This document shows positions 45,230-58,440 of a stretch of DNA of 64,000 nt, piece by piece. Numbering within the stretch: the first letter of the stretch is position 1; the number at the start of each line of letters is the position of its first letter. Below the pieces are notes generated by a model. That model saw nothing but the letters and a program-made list of their open reading frames with translations, was not told the DNA's origin and did no database searches. Made by a program: the position numbers and the translations under genes. Origin of the DNA: Bradysia coprophila (taxonomy: Eukaryota > Arthropoda > Insecta > Diptera > Sciaridae); contig NW_023503293.1 of assembly GCF_014529535.1 (NCBI RefSeq), forward strand, positions 4,854,741-4,918,740. Reading direction: 5' to 3'.

Positions 45230-47528
45230 TCAATAAATACATTCGCCCAAAAATCCACACTTTCCCTGCTCGAGGGGTATTACACCGAACGGATTATAAT
45301 TTTCACATTTTCCACTTTGCACTGGTATCTGCAATGTTACGGGAGTTACATTGCTGCCTTCCCATTCAAAGCCATCGAAACGGAAGCCGTCCGAACGATT
45401 ACATTGCATGCTCAACGGTTCCTGTGTGTACATGGTCCACAGTTCGTCGACGCGACTTTTTGTCCATTCAATTGAGCGATAATTGTCCGATCTTGCACCA
45501 TCGATTTGAATGCTTTTTTGGTGCTCCTTACTAATTAAGCAACAGAAATTGGCGATTAGAATCGTCTTTAAGGATTTGTCGAAGCGTATTGCCCCTTACT
45601 TGTGCATGTAGTTGAAGTAATCTTCCAGGGTCTTTTCGGATACCGAACTCTTGCACACTTCCAATTTGGTAGCTGGGTAATACTGAATGTAATTGACGCA
45701 CATTTCATCACTAATGGCAAAACCACCGAGCACTGTCTGATTGTATCCCTCAGTGGTATAATAACAAGTTGTTACCAATGCATCTCCCTGTTTGAAATAT
45801 TGCAATATTGATCAATGTAATCAAAACATTCGATAAACTTTTACCGGTAGGACATTCGGCTTGTAGCGTAACGTGCGTATTTCTTGGAAATGGTGAGAAT
45901 AATAATCATCGCGGTTGACCGGTAGCAGTTCTGTAGCTCCTCGAAAATGTCTAGTTAGAATGCGGACGCCACGCAGATGAGTGTGTAACTGCGAACCAAA
46001 TATTGTAATGCCATCCGATGGTAGTGCCTGTTGAAAATATTTTGTGTTAATCCATTCCCGTAAGAAAATAACATTTGTGGCACAGCCATACGCAATACTC
46101 ACAGCTTTGGTGCAATCCGAGATACAGTAGCCACTTAATGGAAAAGCGGTTAGTCCTTGTGGAATCGCCATTTTATCAGTGTATTCAAGACCAAGTTCCA
46201 TTATAGCAGCATCGAATTCTCTCAATTCCGAGATTATTTTAATTTTCATTCCGGAGCTATCAACAATCCCTAAAATTTGGAAATCCAGGTTCATCTGCAT
46301 CGGATCACCGTGAGACCTGTGGCTATGGTTACATACCGTCCAAAATATCCGGATTGTTAAAATGAACCTCCAATCGAATGTATGGATTATAGCTTGGTCC
46401 TCCAATCGGTAAGCCGGCTTGTCTCGGATATGTGAACGTACTGGCTCCCATAGCCCACAACGAAATCACCCGAGAACAAACTTTCGCTTCAGTTGGTAAA
46501 TCGTCACAATTGCCCTCATACAGTGGTATATCAACGTCGACATCCGTCTCGCAATGGAATACTTCCATATGATGAACAATCGATGGACTGGTTATGATTG
46601 GTTCGAACTATTGGAATTACGATAGATATCAGAAAGATAGAACGGAATGTCTTTGGATTTTTCAATGTGAACCTGAACGATGTGATGCTTTCGTTTGACA
46701 AAATCGTCCAATTTTTGAATTCGGCACCAGTACGTCGTGTCCTTGGCTGGAACTTTTATTTTATTTAACGTAATGGTCACTTCTTCGACGTTCCTGAAAC
46801 AAATTTAAAGATTTTTACGGACCCGCTCACCGAAATTATCGTTTAAGTATCAACTTCTCCGGTATTTCCAATTTATCTGCCCGTAACAGTTGCCCCATAA
46901 CCATTCCACTAGTGTTAAGACTTGATGATTTTCTATGCTGTGTGGAGAAGTTTTCCTTCATGATGCTAGTTTGTGGCGTGGCTTCTGAGTTTTGAGAGAA
47001 GTTGACAGTATCATTTGTTTGCGACCACAACACATACATGGTTCCTTCCTATTGGACGCAATCGAAATTATTGTAGAAAGCGAAAATTGTCAATTAATTT
47101 CAATCAATCACATGAAAATCAAAATCCTGTGGATCGCAAGTGCTGAACTTCCGTTTAAAGGCAACTGATTTGTCGTCCATACGTAACACGTGACAATCTT
47201 GTTGCACATCTTTGTATATGTTTCCATCATCACCAACGTAAGCGTCCTGCGGTTTAAGGTTTTAGATTTAAGGAAATGAGAGGAAAATTTCCAGATATTC
47301 TACTCACAACAGCTACATCGAAAATGTCGTTCTCTTTTGTAAATAAGCATAAGTCCGATTGTTCCATATCGCCTCTTTTGGAAAATCCAAACGAAAACCA
47401 TTTGTTTTTGGCCGAAAATGCGTTGTCAACATTGAACATTACTTCCTGCTTGTTCCAGTCTATTAACCAGCTAAGCTTAATTTTCTTATGGTCTAGGAGT
47501 AGGGTATGCAGCTTAGTATTGGCAAGTC
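45230..47528 (-). CDS. DBH-like copper monooxygenase (MOXD1 homologue), 5' end unresolved, in-frame TAA
   Basis: Family enzymes hydroxylate amines or peptides in the secretory pathway using two copper sites. Minus exons: 47528-47308, 47246-47112, 47048-46831, 46793-46673, 46607-46337, 46269-46103, 46027-45845, 45787-45600 and 45530-45230 (about 600 codons). The first two encode a DOMON domain (LSWLIDWNKQEVMFNV, WFSFGFSKRGDMEQSD). Then come IKVPAKDTTYWC, the CuH site VHHMEVFHC, ELGLEYTDKMAIP, the CuM His-x-His FGSQLHTHLRG and the CuM Met in SDEMC. The C-terminus is Cys-rich. I could not place the signal-peptide exon. Oddity: exon 3 carries an in-frame TAA (46838-46836), five nt before its GTGAGC donor; without it all exons are in phase. 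This may be a pseudogenising change, a base error, or a truncated isoform. Which MOXD1 paralogue it is cannot be decided here. Confidence 0.85.
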
Positions 47529-47884
47529 CTGTGATAAACATGAAACTGTAGTCATCAATTAAATAAATTAATTTAACGCAGATGGATCTTTTCCGACAAG
47601 TACAGCTACGAAAGTATAACTTCCAGCGATTCCAATACACTACATTTCATTCTTTTCACTTGCGATACTCAACGGTATACTTGTCGTACTCAGGCATATT
47701 CATTGAAAAATATCTTAATTGATGATAAAATTTACAATATCGACAATATCTGATATCAGTCAATATTTATCGAGCTATCTGTCGATATTTAACGATTATA
47801 CATCAATATTAATCCATTATCGATGAAGCGTTCGAATGATGCTCATTTTTTTTTTTTTGAAAATATTGATAATCGATACTTAGT
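47529..47884. other. Upstream region of the monooxygenase gene
   Basis: Should hold the missing 5' exon(s) and promoter. A patch of degenerate ATCGAT/ATATT words lies at 47740-47880. No convincing signal-peptide exon was found. Confidence 0.4.
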
Positions 47885-49290
47885 AAACTAGGCCCCACTA
47901 GGCCTATGAGTGGGTCAGGTCCCTTGACTGACTGACTGATAGCTGAAAGACGCTGGAATGAGGATGTATTTCTTGCCAAACTCTTAAATAAATTTAAACT
48001 CGTGTGGATGGATACGGCCCTCGCTTCGCTCTGGCAAAGTTCGCACTCGTTGAATTTTTCTAGATTATAAGACTTTCTCAGGAAATAATTCTAAGGGAAT
48101 ATTTTCGTTCGACAAAGTTGTCAATCGAAACAGCGTAGCTGAATGTTTCAAATTAAACTGCAAATATTTTCGATGTTCTACTGAAAATTGGCCCTATTTG
48201 CTTATGAATAAGGTATGCAACTCGTGTGATTACGGCCCTTTCTTCGCTCTGGCCGCAAAGTTCACACTCGTTCATTTTTTTCCCTAGCCAAGACAGCATA
48301 GACAGCAAGTTTTTTCGGAATAAATCACGGATTATTACTCCAGTATTTCCATTAACGAGTAATTTCAGTACAAACGTTTTTGGAAAGCTGTCGAAAACTA
48401 CTCCATATGATAAGTAGACAGATGATCTGGTTACCCTCGCGAATTTCATTCTTAGTCGAATAATTTTTTTTTTTAAATCTGTTGAGGATTAGTCAAGTTA
48501 TCGTGCTATCAAGCGACGAGACAAAAATTCTTTTGGAAATATCTCTAAGATCAATCGTTCGTTATAGCCCATCCTCAAAATTAACCTCAGGAATTTAATC
48601 CCCCTTCGAATAAAAAGAAGTTTTTGGAAATCCGTTAAGAATTACTCGAGTTATCGTGTTATCAAGCGACAAGACAAAAATTCTTTCAAGAATGTCTCTA
48701 AGATCATCCGTCCTTTATAGCCCATCTTCGAAAATAACCTCAGGAATTTAATTACCCTTCGAATAAAAAAAAAGTTTTTGGAAATCCGTTAAGAAATACT
48801 CGGGTTATCGTGTTATCAAGCGACAACTCAAAAAATCTTTTAAGAATATCCTTAAGATCACCCGTCTGTTATACTTCGAACTTAACTTCAGAAATTTAAT
48901 TCCTCGTCGAATAATTTTTTTTTTGGAAATCTGTCGAAAACTACTCAGGCTATCGTGGAATCGAGCGACAAGACAAAATTTTTTTTGAGAATATATTTAA
49001 GATCATCGGTCCTTCATAGCTCATCTTCGAAATTGATCTGAGGAATTTAATCCCTCGTCGATTAAAAAAAAGTTTTTGGAAATCCGTTTAGAATTACTCA
49101 AGTCGTGGAATCAAGCAACAAGACAAAAATTCTTTTGGGAATATCTTCAAGATCATCGGTCCTTCATAGCCCATCTTCGAACTTGATCTAAAGGATTTAA
49201 TTCCTCGTCGATAAAAAAAAAATTTGGAAATCCGCTTAGAATTACTCAAGTTATCGTGGCATCAAGGAACGAACAAAGTGTGACAAACAT
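47885..49290. mobile_element. Degenerate element with internal minisatellite (family D)
   Basis: The left part has GAGTGGGTCAGGTCCCTTGA (47908), also found inverted at about 59836-59870. Two direct copies of a block with CGGCCCT..CTTCGCTCTGG lie near 48016 and 48233. From about 48455 to 49290 there are about six units of about 150 bp, each with TTTTTGGAAATCCGTT, ATTACTC, TTATCGTG and AGCGACAAGAC. A single related unit lies at about 59585-59625. No coding frame. Confidence 0.55.
48455..49290. repeat. Minisatellite, about six units of about 150 bp
   Basis: Recurring blocks TTTTTGGAAATCCG, GAATTACTC, ATCAAGCGACAAGACAAAAA, AAGATCATC, CATCTTCGAA and GGAATTTAAT occur in fixed order. Units diverge by substitution and small indels, unlike the homogeneous 144-bp satellite. 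Confidence 0.85.
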
Positions 49291-51278
49291 TTTCACATTT
49301 TCACTTTCAGTATATAGATATGTTATCAATCGAATAAATTATCGAAGATGCCTAGTCGGATTGTGATTATCATACGAATGAAACTAATTAAATGACGTCA
49401 TAATGTTGCATCCTTGTATTAAGTAAGCAAAAAACTTGTGTTCATTGGCTTTTAGATGGAATTCAGATTGTGAAACAAAATTTCGTAACAACTGTACACA
49501 CACATGCAATTTGAAACATCAAACGCTAAACCACTTCTTTTGCCTCAACATTTTTAGAACATTTTACAAGTAGCATCTTTGTGATAGAATTTATTTGCTT
49601 TATCTGGGTATGCTAAATTTTGCATTTATGTTATAGTGTGGCTGCAAGATCAAATTACAGTAATCTCTGTAGAATTTCTGTTCGAAGAATAACTCTGAAG
49701 GATCCTTAATTAATACATGAGAAGTTTTAAATTTACTTAGTTAGGACCTAGGTAGAGTGGTAGGACTTCCCAGAGTACAAGTACCCATCATCTCGGTTAT
49801 AACTATAACATATTGTAAAAATTTAAATACTAAATTAAGATGTTAATGCAACATAAAGATTGTAGTAGGAATATACGCTATCGATAAACCACTTTAGGGT
49901 TGAGTGTGACAATGCCACTTTGTGTGCCTAAAAAAGCATTTATCACCGCGTTGCATACAACATTTTTTCTAAAAAAGGCAACGAAAGTGTCTCATTTTGT
50001 CACTGAGTAGAGAAATAGTATTTTTTATTGAAAGCTCTGTCGTGTAAGAACTATGTCATGCACGACAGACACTTCAACAAAAAATGATTCTATTTTTACA
50101 TTTCAATATCTTCATTATAAGCTGACTGAAATATGCACTGCCTGTATCCTTGCAGGATCTAGAAACAGTCTGGTGACAAAAATTGGATACGCCAATTTAC
50201 AGGCAGGATCCCATTACATCAAATGCCAGTACTAAGTAACTTGACACCAGTCTGCCGTCTTAAATTCTAAAATTTTAAAGAAAGAGGTCAGACTTGTGTT
50301 AAATTAAACTGATTTCGTTAAAGTGAATCCAGCACCTGTGTGTGACTCTCAATTTCAACTTGATACCATAGGAACAGGCTGTTGTGAAGTTAAAACTATC
50401 GTAATTCGGAAGTGTTCATCCTGTTCCCACATTGTAAGTATGCTAGTTCGAAGTCGATAACTATTGGGAATTAACGTACTTAGTATTACTATGTACTTCG
50501 TATCTTTGGCTGTATTTCAGCTTTGACATAACAAACCTTTTCAATTTAGGTAGTGTCAAAATTAATGACATTGATTTCAAACCGTGGCCTTATGAGGTAG
50601 TGACTTGTATGCGAATTCTGTGACACCTGTGACCTAACCGCTCCAATAAATATAAATTTTCTCGAAAAGTGTGATACCACACTGGCAATTTCAAAGCAAA
50701 CTATTGATAGACATGATCTTTTCCGTTAATAACACTGACACGGGTCGCAATTTCAAATTTTAATTTATGTTTTGGTCTGTTACAAATCAAATGCTGGTTT
50801 AAAAAATACAACAGGAAATCAATAAAACTTTTCGAAACGGAACGCACTAACCAATCCCCCCGGCAACGACCAGAAATTGCTTCCTCTAAACTATCACCGA
50901 CCGACAGTGATATTTATTATTTAACACATTATCCCCAACATATACCTACCTCAAACTTAACTCCAATCAATTAGTTAGTTATTGATTTTGCTGAAAAAAA
51001 AGTTTTTGTTTCGCTTCACATTTTTCTGATTTTTTTTTTTTTATTTGAAGCAGATACTCTACACTCAAATTTATATTAATTAAATCTACTCATAGCCCAA
51101 TTCCCCATAAAATAACTTTAATTAGTATAATGTGAAAAATGAATCTCGTTCGTTGAATAATACAATTCTGTTTCCATATCACGACACAATCTTTTTGTAA
51201 CACATGCTGTATAACTTTTTAAGCTTTGGTAGGATACAACCCATACAAAATATTCACCCCCAGCACAACATTCTCTAC
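49291..51278. other. Gene-free spacer
   Basis: No gene recognised. A half-copy of family A (GTGTGCCTAAAAAAGCATTT then GCATACAACATTTTTTC) lies at about 49920-49970. The small open frame at 50053-50235 is unsupported. Confidence 0.5.
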
Positions 51279-51606
51279 TAGTCCAGTTCAGACAAAAAAA
51301 AAGTTTCAAGTTGTATCGAGGCACATCATCTAATTGTTTCCTATGATCTAGTAGAACAATTTTGTAAAAGAAACTGTGTAAAAATTTTCACTCTCCGAGC
51401 TGCGCAAAGAAATTACATTTTCTTAGAATTCGCTAAAAATGTTCACTTTTAGCGAATTATAAGAAAATGCAAATTCTTTGCGCAGCCCGGAGAGTGAAAT
51501 TTTTTTAATACTATCTTCTACAAAATTGTTCTACTAGATCATAGGAAACAATTAGATGATGTGCCTCGATACAACTCGAAACTTTTTTTTTGTCTGAACT
51601 GGACTA
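51279..51606. mobile_element. Foldback element (328 bp) with 8-bp target duplication
   Basis: Ends TAGTCCAGTTCAGACAAAAA and its inverse. Arms of about 160 bp are highly complementary, meeting around AGCGAATT. The duplication TTCTCTAC lies at 51271-51278 and 51607-51614. The 8-bp size suggests hAT-like or another 8-bp-duplicating superfamily. No transposase. Confidence 0.88.
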
Positions 51607-54600
51607 TTCTCTACCTACAGAGATATTTTTTTTATATATATAAATGCTCGTGTAATATAGTACCATAAAGTACTGTCTCAATTGCCTACCATCGTACAGA
51701 ATCTGTATAACACATCTGAACCGCTCAAACTGAACTATCATCATCCTCCCACCCCATTCTCTCGTTCCAAGTAAATTTTTGGTTTTCATAGTGTAAATTA
51801 TACTTTCTTCTGCAATATGAATAAATGATCATTAAACGGAGAAGATGGCAAAAAAAAATATGATAAAATTGGGTTAAAGAGAATTCCAACACGATTTAAT
51901 AAAGTCCTTTCATTGTCTTCTACGGCGGTATGTGAATAATATGCAAAAAGTATGTGAGAGGAATTTTTGGTATTTTCTGCGGCATTTATAAGTTCTTAAG
52001 TCGGTGTCATTTATTGCTTTTCTCGTATTCGCCCTCCCCCAATACTCACAGTATGCGGGCATAGGATTATAGACGAACGAATTAAGGTATACACGTACAA
52101 AAGTGTCTTCTACCTGATTCCTTTTATAAGAGAACTTTAGTTCTTCATAATAGTCGGATGTTGTGCTAGAAACCTGATATAAATTTCAAGTAAACCGAAT
52201 ATAGCGTTAGATTTGCATACGCGAGTGGTACGATGAACTGGCGGATGGATGTAAAGCATACACAACCTTACAATTTGATGAATACTCATAAGCTAAGAGT
52301 TTTACGTTCCCGACATAAATGGCTTTTTTCCCATGTAACATAGTTTTTGAACCATATTCTGAACATTATTTTTTTCACAGTCTGGATGGTTTGGGATTGG
52401 ACATATAGCTGAAACTATATATGCAAGTCAACGGTGCTTTATTTTCATTACACTTTGGTATGTAGTCCCGATGTTAATTGATATAAAGCCGGTCATAATA
52501 CTAATTTGCTTGGCTTCTGCACTTTCAAATGAACTGCCACTTTGATCCCTAGGAATTTTTTAATTATTTCATTTTGTAACAAACACTTTCTTGAACTAAA
52601 TGGAATAACTAATCATTGTACGCTTAAGAGGGTTGAAGCTACATCAAGGGCGCAAAATGAAAATTTTTCACTTCATCAAAACAAACATTGAACACTGCTG
52701 AATAATTAGCAGACTCCACATAGTCCAATGCATATATGAGTATGTAAGTGCACCAAATGAAGTTACTTATAAGCACTTAATTAGATGAAAGTGCATGGAT
52801 AATATATCCCTCACTACCAATTCGCTTCTTTCCCAACCACTTTATTTCTTTTCACCCATATCATCATATTCTTGCTTTTTCTCGACGAGTTTCAATTTTT
52901 TTAAATTGGTCTTTGCGTTTTACGTGAACAAAATATGACAAAGTTCCAACCAATTTCTTTCGAATAAGAAACAGAGTGAGTCTTTCACATCAAAAACATT
53001 TTTCATTTTTCCCCCGTATGGTTTCGCAATAGCACTCTCAAGGACCGAAGTCAAAGTCAGCTTCGGTGCTTGACAGTGCTATGGTTTCGTTTTTGTTTTA
53101 CTACTGTTTCGATGCTAGATTTAATGCCACAACCTCTTACAAACGTCACGTATATAATTCTATGATCGTTGAAGCTATTACTTTATTTGTTGAAACATGT
53201 TTTTTAATACAAAATCTTTTACTTCATTAATCTGTCCTTATATTTTGATATATAAATTTGAGCTTGAGCACATCGTTCATTTTCCCCGTTGCTATTAATA
53301 ACAGATGACTACCCGTGTAAGCAGCAAACTGCTGCCATGTTCTGTATCTTATTGTTACGGAATAGAAGGAATGTGCAGCAACTTCACTCCACCAAATTCT
53401 TCTAGCCTAGCATGTAAGTTATATGTCAGTACCGAACAGATTGACAATGATCTACTTGTATTTCATATTAATTGTTTCTATCTGATTCGATAGTCGTAGT
53501 GTACGGCACCGCCTCCCCTGCTTTTTATTCCAGTCGATCAGAATCATTATCGATGTGTTAAGTGAAGTTATTGGCGAAATTGAAACAACGAATTACCCAA
53601 ATAGAGTGTTAATGTGCTTCGACTAGTTACCTTGTTCCTACCCGAATTACTCTTGGTTCAACTTCTTATCACCCAGAGATCGGACTCTAGCTGAAGCTCC
53701 TTTGTCCAAGTACCTGCTCTATCTGATCTGAAATCATTTTTAACAGCTGAAGAGATTTATTTGTGTCACTTTTTTGCGTTATGAAAAATTATCGAACAAA
53801 TTCAAATGCTCATTGAAATGTGGCACACATAAATTTTAATGCATCGAACGAACAAACCGTACACCAAATAAATCCATTAATGTTGAAGCAACAATAGCCG
53901 ATGATTGATTCTGCCATGATATATTTTCAGATATATCCACCAATAAACACCAGACTATTTTAGAAATTGATATATGGAAAATTAGAATATGTGTCGGATT
54001 GATGGGCTAAATTTACTCAGTGATGTTGCAACATTTCTGAAAATATTATTACATCGTCAGCTTTGCATGTGTATATACTATTCCATATGTTATGATATTA
54101 TTTGCTGTATGCTGAATGGGGATGTGTTCAGGTAGAAATCGATTTTTATTTCTAATTAAAATATTGCCAATGGCACACAGCTATCTAATTTCAAATTAAT
54201 AAACCAATTAAGGCATCAATTATGCGCAATTATGCTATGATGGTCTTCGTTAGTAAATTTGTTGTTTGTTTTTGGTGACATCGGAAGAATCTTGTTGGTT
54301 TGTGTGATTAACTGCCATGTACATGATATATAGTTCTTCCATCAACGGTTTCTGAACGACGAAATATACACCTGTCTTAACTTCGATTCTTGCAACGAAT
54401 GACACATCAAACGATGTTTGTAACGATAGAGAATATAGATAAAATGTAACATTCGTGTAATTTAAAAATTTCTCTCTATCTTTCTAAGTCTGACAAATTG
54501 ATCCATTAATCGAATTAGACTCTGGTTTTCAGATAAATTGCAATGCCCTTGTTTCAATACCTATACTCAAATATGTCTCGATTTTCGAACAAATTTTTCG

Positions 54601-54629
54601 ATTGTTTTAAAATAGTAAATAATTTGAAG
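51607..54629. other. Gene-free spacer
   Basis: Apart from the small foldback at 53027-53079 and the motif copy at 53212-53226 I see no element and no supported gene. The open frame at 53305-53493 is unsupported. Confidence 0.5.
53027..53079. mobile_element. Very small foldback (53 bp) between 10-bp direct repeats
   Basis: Arms ATAGCACTCTCAAGGACCGA and ATAGCACTGTCAAGCACCGA (complement) enclose TCAAAGTCAG. Perfect 10-bp direct repeats TATGGTTTCG flank it (53017-53026 and 53080-53089). It could equally be transcribed as a short hairpin RNA. Confidence 0.6.
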
Positions 54630-54798
54630 CAGGGACATTTTTTGGGAAAACTTTTGTCAATTTTTCCTTCATTTCCCACATTTTCAATTTTCCGATTTGT
54701 TTTTGCAAGTTTTCCTAAAAGTATTTTTCGGGAAAATCTAGGAAAATGAGGGGATATTCAAGAAATTATGGAAAAGGTTTTCCCAAAAATAGTCCCTG
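54630..54798. mobile_element. hAT-like MITE (169 bp)
   Basis: Terminal inverted repeats CAGGGACATTTTTTGGGAAA and CAGGGACTATTTTTGGGAAA. Perfect 8-bp duplication ATTTGAAG at 54622-54629 and 54799-54806. The interior is T-rich with TTTTCC words; no coding frame. Confidence 0.88.
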
Positions 54799-54806
54799 AT
54801 TTGAAG

Positions 54807-55904
54807 AACTTTTATTCGACCTAGTTTCCTCTGCTCAACAAGTCAGTAAGCTTGATATCGGTCACAAAGTGAATTTCATGAATTTCAAATTATTACTTTG
54901 TTGAATACTGCAAGTCTGTAAGGTGCTATAAAGAGAAATTGTGTTTGCTTAAAAACGTTGGTGTTCTTTGTGTGCAACTTTACTTCAAGTACTACATCAA
55001 CAACAGAACGCTTCGTAAAAATGTGACTTTCTTTCAGGTGTCAACGGAGCTAATATTTTTTTATGTCGAACACGTTATCCGTGCTCTTGTTATGCAAAAG
55101 ATAATGGAATATCTAATTACGTATTTCATTTTTGTTTTTTTAATGGAATGGACGATGGCATTGTCGTTTGTATAATGTAAGGGTATAACAATTTTTGTTT
55201 GCGTAACAGTCGATTTGTGTATTAAAATAAATTATTGCAGGGTTGTTCAGAGGATCTCTTCGAATAGCGAATAGCATAGAATATATAAAATTGTTTGTAT
55301 AATTCTGATAGAAAAAATCTGAAGATTTCTATCCACCCATTTGAAATTGAAGATGATTTTGTGAAAAAATTTGGAAATTACAAAGATGGTTTTTGAATTA
55401 TTTCCATGAGATGCTGCAATATACATTGTTACGTTGTATTTTGTAAAAGTTCATTACTCAACAAACTCACAGTTGTGTTTCTTGAGCAACACGTTCGATG
55501 TCTTTTCGACAAGTGTAGAATGAATGAATTACGTAGCAGCATTCAATGTATTCTGGCGTAGCACTGAACAGAAAGGCCAGCGCCGGGTTTTTTTACGTTA
55601 CGATTTAGCAACGGACTAAATGCAACAGTTGAACTCACCCACAGCGCGAGGCTATTACACTAAAAACTTCGAAAAGATTCGAAAAGAACAAACTGAAAAG
55701 CTGAAATGCCTACCAAGAGGTATTGAAAGTGGCTGAAATGCCTATAAATTCAAGAAGCTGAAATGCCTGTAAACGCAAGCAACTTAAGCTGCAGTGTCTA
55801 CGAGCAAACTCTTAAGAAATCACAGTCAAAACGTTTACAAAAAAAATATCTACAAAAAATGAAACAGGCGAACAAGAATTCACAGGTAAAATGTCTCCCA
55901 CATG
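54807..55904. other. Gene-free spacer
   Basis: An open frame at 54939-55175 is AT-driven. Near 55700-55775 the phrase GCTGAAATGCCTA/GT recurs three times in about 65 bp, a short degenerate tandem repeat. Confidence 0.45.
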
Positions 55905-56580
55905 GATCACTTGAAGTGAAAACAATGAAGCCGCTGTTTCGACCTCGGGACTCAGTGGCGGTCTGAGGCTAGCGTGATCCAGCCATCATCAGTTGTTTCC
56001 CTTGATCCCTTCCCAAGTCAGCAGTAAATTTTCGATTGAACGAGCATTAAAAATTTACAATGAAAATTTGCCATCTACTGATGGAATGTTTGGGCATAAA
56101 CGGAAAGCTACTGTGAAGGAAACCCCGAAACGTAGCAAGAAAACAGTGAAAATTCAGTCAACATTCAAGCAAACAAACAAAAAGTCAAAAAAAAACAGAA
56201 ACCTTCACGATGCACTCACGATCCCGTTTCCATAGATCCAACTTGCTCGTACACAACCTTTCAAAACCCGTTGAAAAAACGAGATCTGGAGCCAGCGAAA
56301 CAAGCGAAACTGTTCAGTGCTATGATTATGGCTTATTGCCTGCCGCATGCAAAAATGGATTGTCACAAAGGAATTTACGTAAAATTAACAGAAAATATTC
56401 TTTTTGTAATGGCCATCTTTCGCATGGTGCAGGAAATAAAAAAAATGTTGGATCTGCTCGGAAGAAAAATAAAAATGAATAGCATGATGAATGAGCTCAA
56501 CTTCTCGTCGGATCAACAAACGTCACAAGAGAACACCACAACTATTAACTTTTCACTGACGAAAAAATGTTTTCTCTGAT
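55905..56580 (+). pseudogene. Decayed coding repeat of unknown family
   Basis: Overlapping open frames on the plus strand (55763-55966, 55993-56235, 56271-56579) shift frame into one another, as expected for a coding sequence with indels. Residues are Lys-rich (KSKKNRNLHDALTIPFP). The part at 55905-56130 resembles 14100-14345. I do not recognise the source. Confidence 0.4.
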
Positions 56581-58440
56581 GTTTGAATTACATGCAATTT
56601 TATGTGGATGATAGTGGTAAGTTCGTTGAACAACACACGTTCAGTTAGTTATTGAGTTGCAACGTCGTTTCCAATTATTATTAAAAGTTGAAAGCTCTGA
56701 GCAAATTAATAAAGTAATAAAGTTCCAAAATAGTCATTTAATCTATCACTTCCATTGTTTGAGAGTGTTCGAAATAAAATCTTTTACTTCGTTAATTTGT
56801 AACATTTATTCTTGCTATAAAACAACATTGTATATAGTTCATCATTTATTTTTGTCATCGATGTATATAACAGATTACCAACCATTTTAAATAGGTTTTT
56901 TCTTAAAAAAACATCGGACAAAATGAAAGCGATAATTTCTGGTAAAAAGTGACCATCGGGTACTTTAGTGACTCGCTGCGGTGAATTTAGTTTTCTTGGT
57001 GCAACAAACTGTTCCATAATGTAGCCCAAGGTCCGAGGAGCATTTATCACACGCATTCAACCAAGCACAAACTCAGCTGCTTCATAAAAGTTTACCAAAA
57101 TCGCATTTTATGTAAGAAGTAAAGTCGGGAAAATTATCATTGGAATAAATCTAAGGTAAAAAAATGAAAGGTCGACAACGGGTCGAAAGTTCTTTGGAGC
57201 ACTAGGTGACATTTTAGAAATTGCCCTATCTCTTATTGCCAATAGACCCTCCAGTGCCGTTTTTATATTTTTAGGAAGTACCGAGCCTACGCCTTCCTAT
57301 GGAGCCCTAAACCGTCAGGTTTGCTGATGCGCGCAGGCGTTATGTCAGAGAATTTTTTTTCCTAATACAACATCCAGACGTACTTGATAGCTTATGTGAT
57401 CGGCCTAGGCTAGCACTACAGTCCCCTTAAATTTGAACGAAGTCGACCCCTTACCCGAGATAATCAGGATGAAACAATTCCACCTGAAAACCAACGATTT
57501 TTCAAACAGCTTTACCACGAAAACGACAATTCCGAGAGAGGCAAAATATACCTCGTTGAACTCTTAATGAGGCAAGGATTCAATGGGTACCATACTCGTC
57601 AAAAATCCAGATACGTTGAATTTGTCCTTCATACAAATTGTTCGCGATATCTTCATATATTTACATTTCACTATAATGTGAAGCTACGTTAACCGGTGGT
57701 CGACGCTTATTTGTGTTACGAAAGTATTTAATCAGCACAAATAATAAAATCATTATCGATTACAGTCTCATTATCAACGTCTAGTATTCGCGCTAAAAAT
57801 TATAGCCAGAATGCCAGTCATCAACGTAGGAAAGCCGTATTTCGATTTATATATCTTAAAATTCATTGTATATCATTGCTCATAGTAATGACTGAATAAT
57901 AAATAAGCCGTTTTTCTAACTAATTTTCAGATAATTTAGTTTGGACAGATTCAGGTTAGCTAAGCCATTATGCTTTTGTGAAAAATAGTCATAAAGTGTT
58001 ACCACGGATATATCTTGCATCTGTCCAATTTCGTCCGACCGCCAAAAATAAAAAAGTTTTTAAATTTTGATTTGCAATGCATCTTATGAATACATAAATT
58101 TTATTTAAAGTTAATGTAACCATGACCTTTTGCAGTACCCGGAATTTATCCATAAATAAACTGAAAACTGAGCTAAAAAATTATCTAAATGCGTCTATTG
58201 AAATTATGTAGCAATGTACATCCTACAAATAAATCGAAGGATGTCATTCGAAATCATTTCGAACAAAGGAAGAAATAGATTTATTGAGTATTTTGGCAGT
58301 TCAGTTTTTTTAACCTATTACAGACGGCAAACATATTAACAGTTTTACTATCTGATCTATTACTTCATTTGATCAAAGATTTTCAGAGATTGATTTCAGA
58401 AATCTTTTACTTCATTTGTTTTGAATTTTGTTTTTACTGC

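Noticed and set aside
54939-55175. 78-codon plus frame with hydrophobic residues
   Set aside because: Composition follows local T-richness; no splice or domain support.
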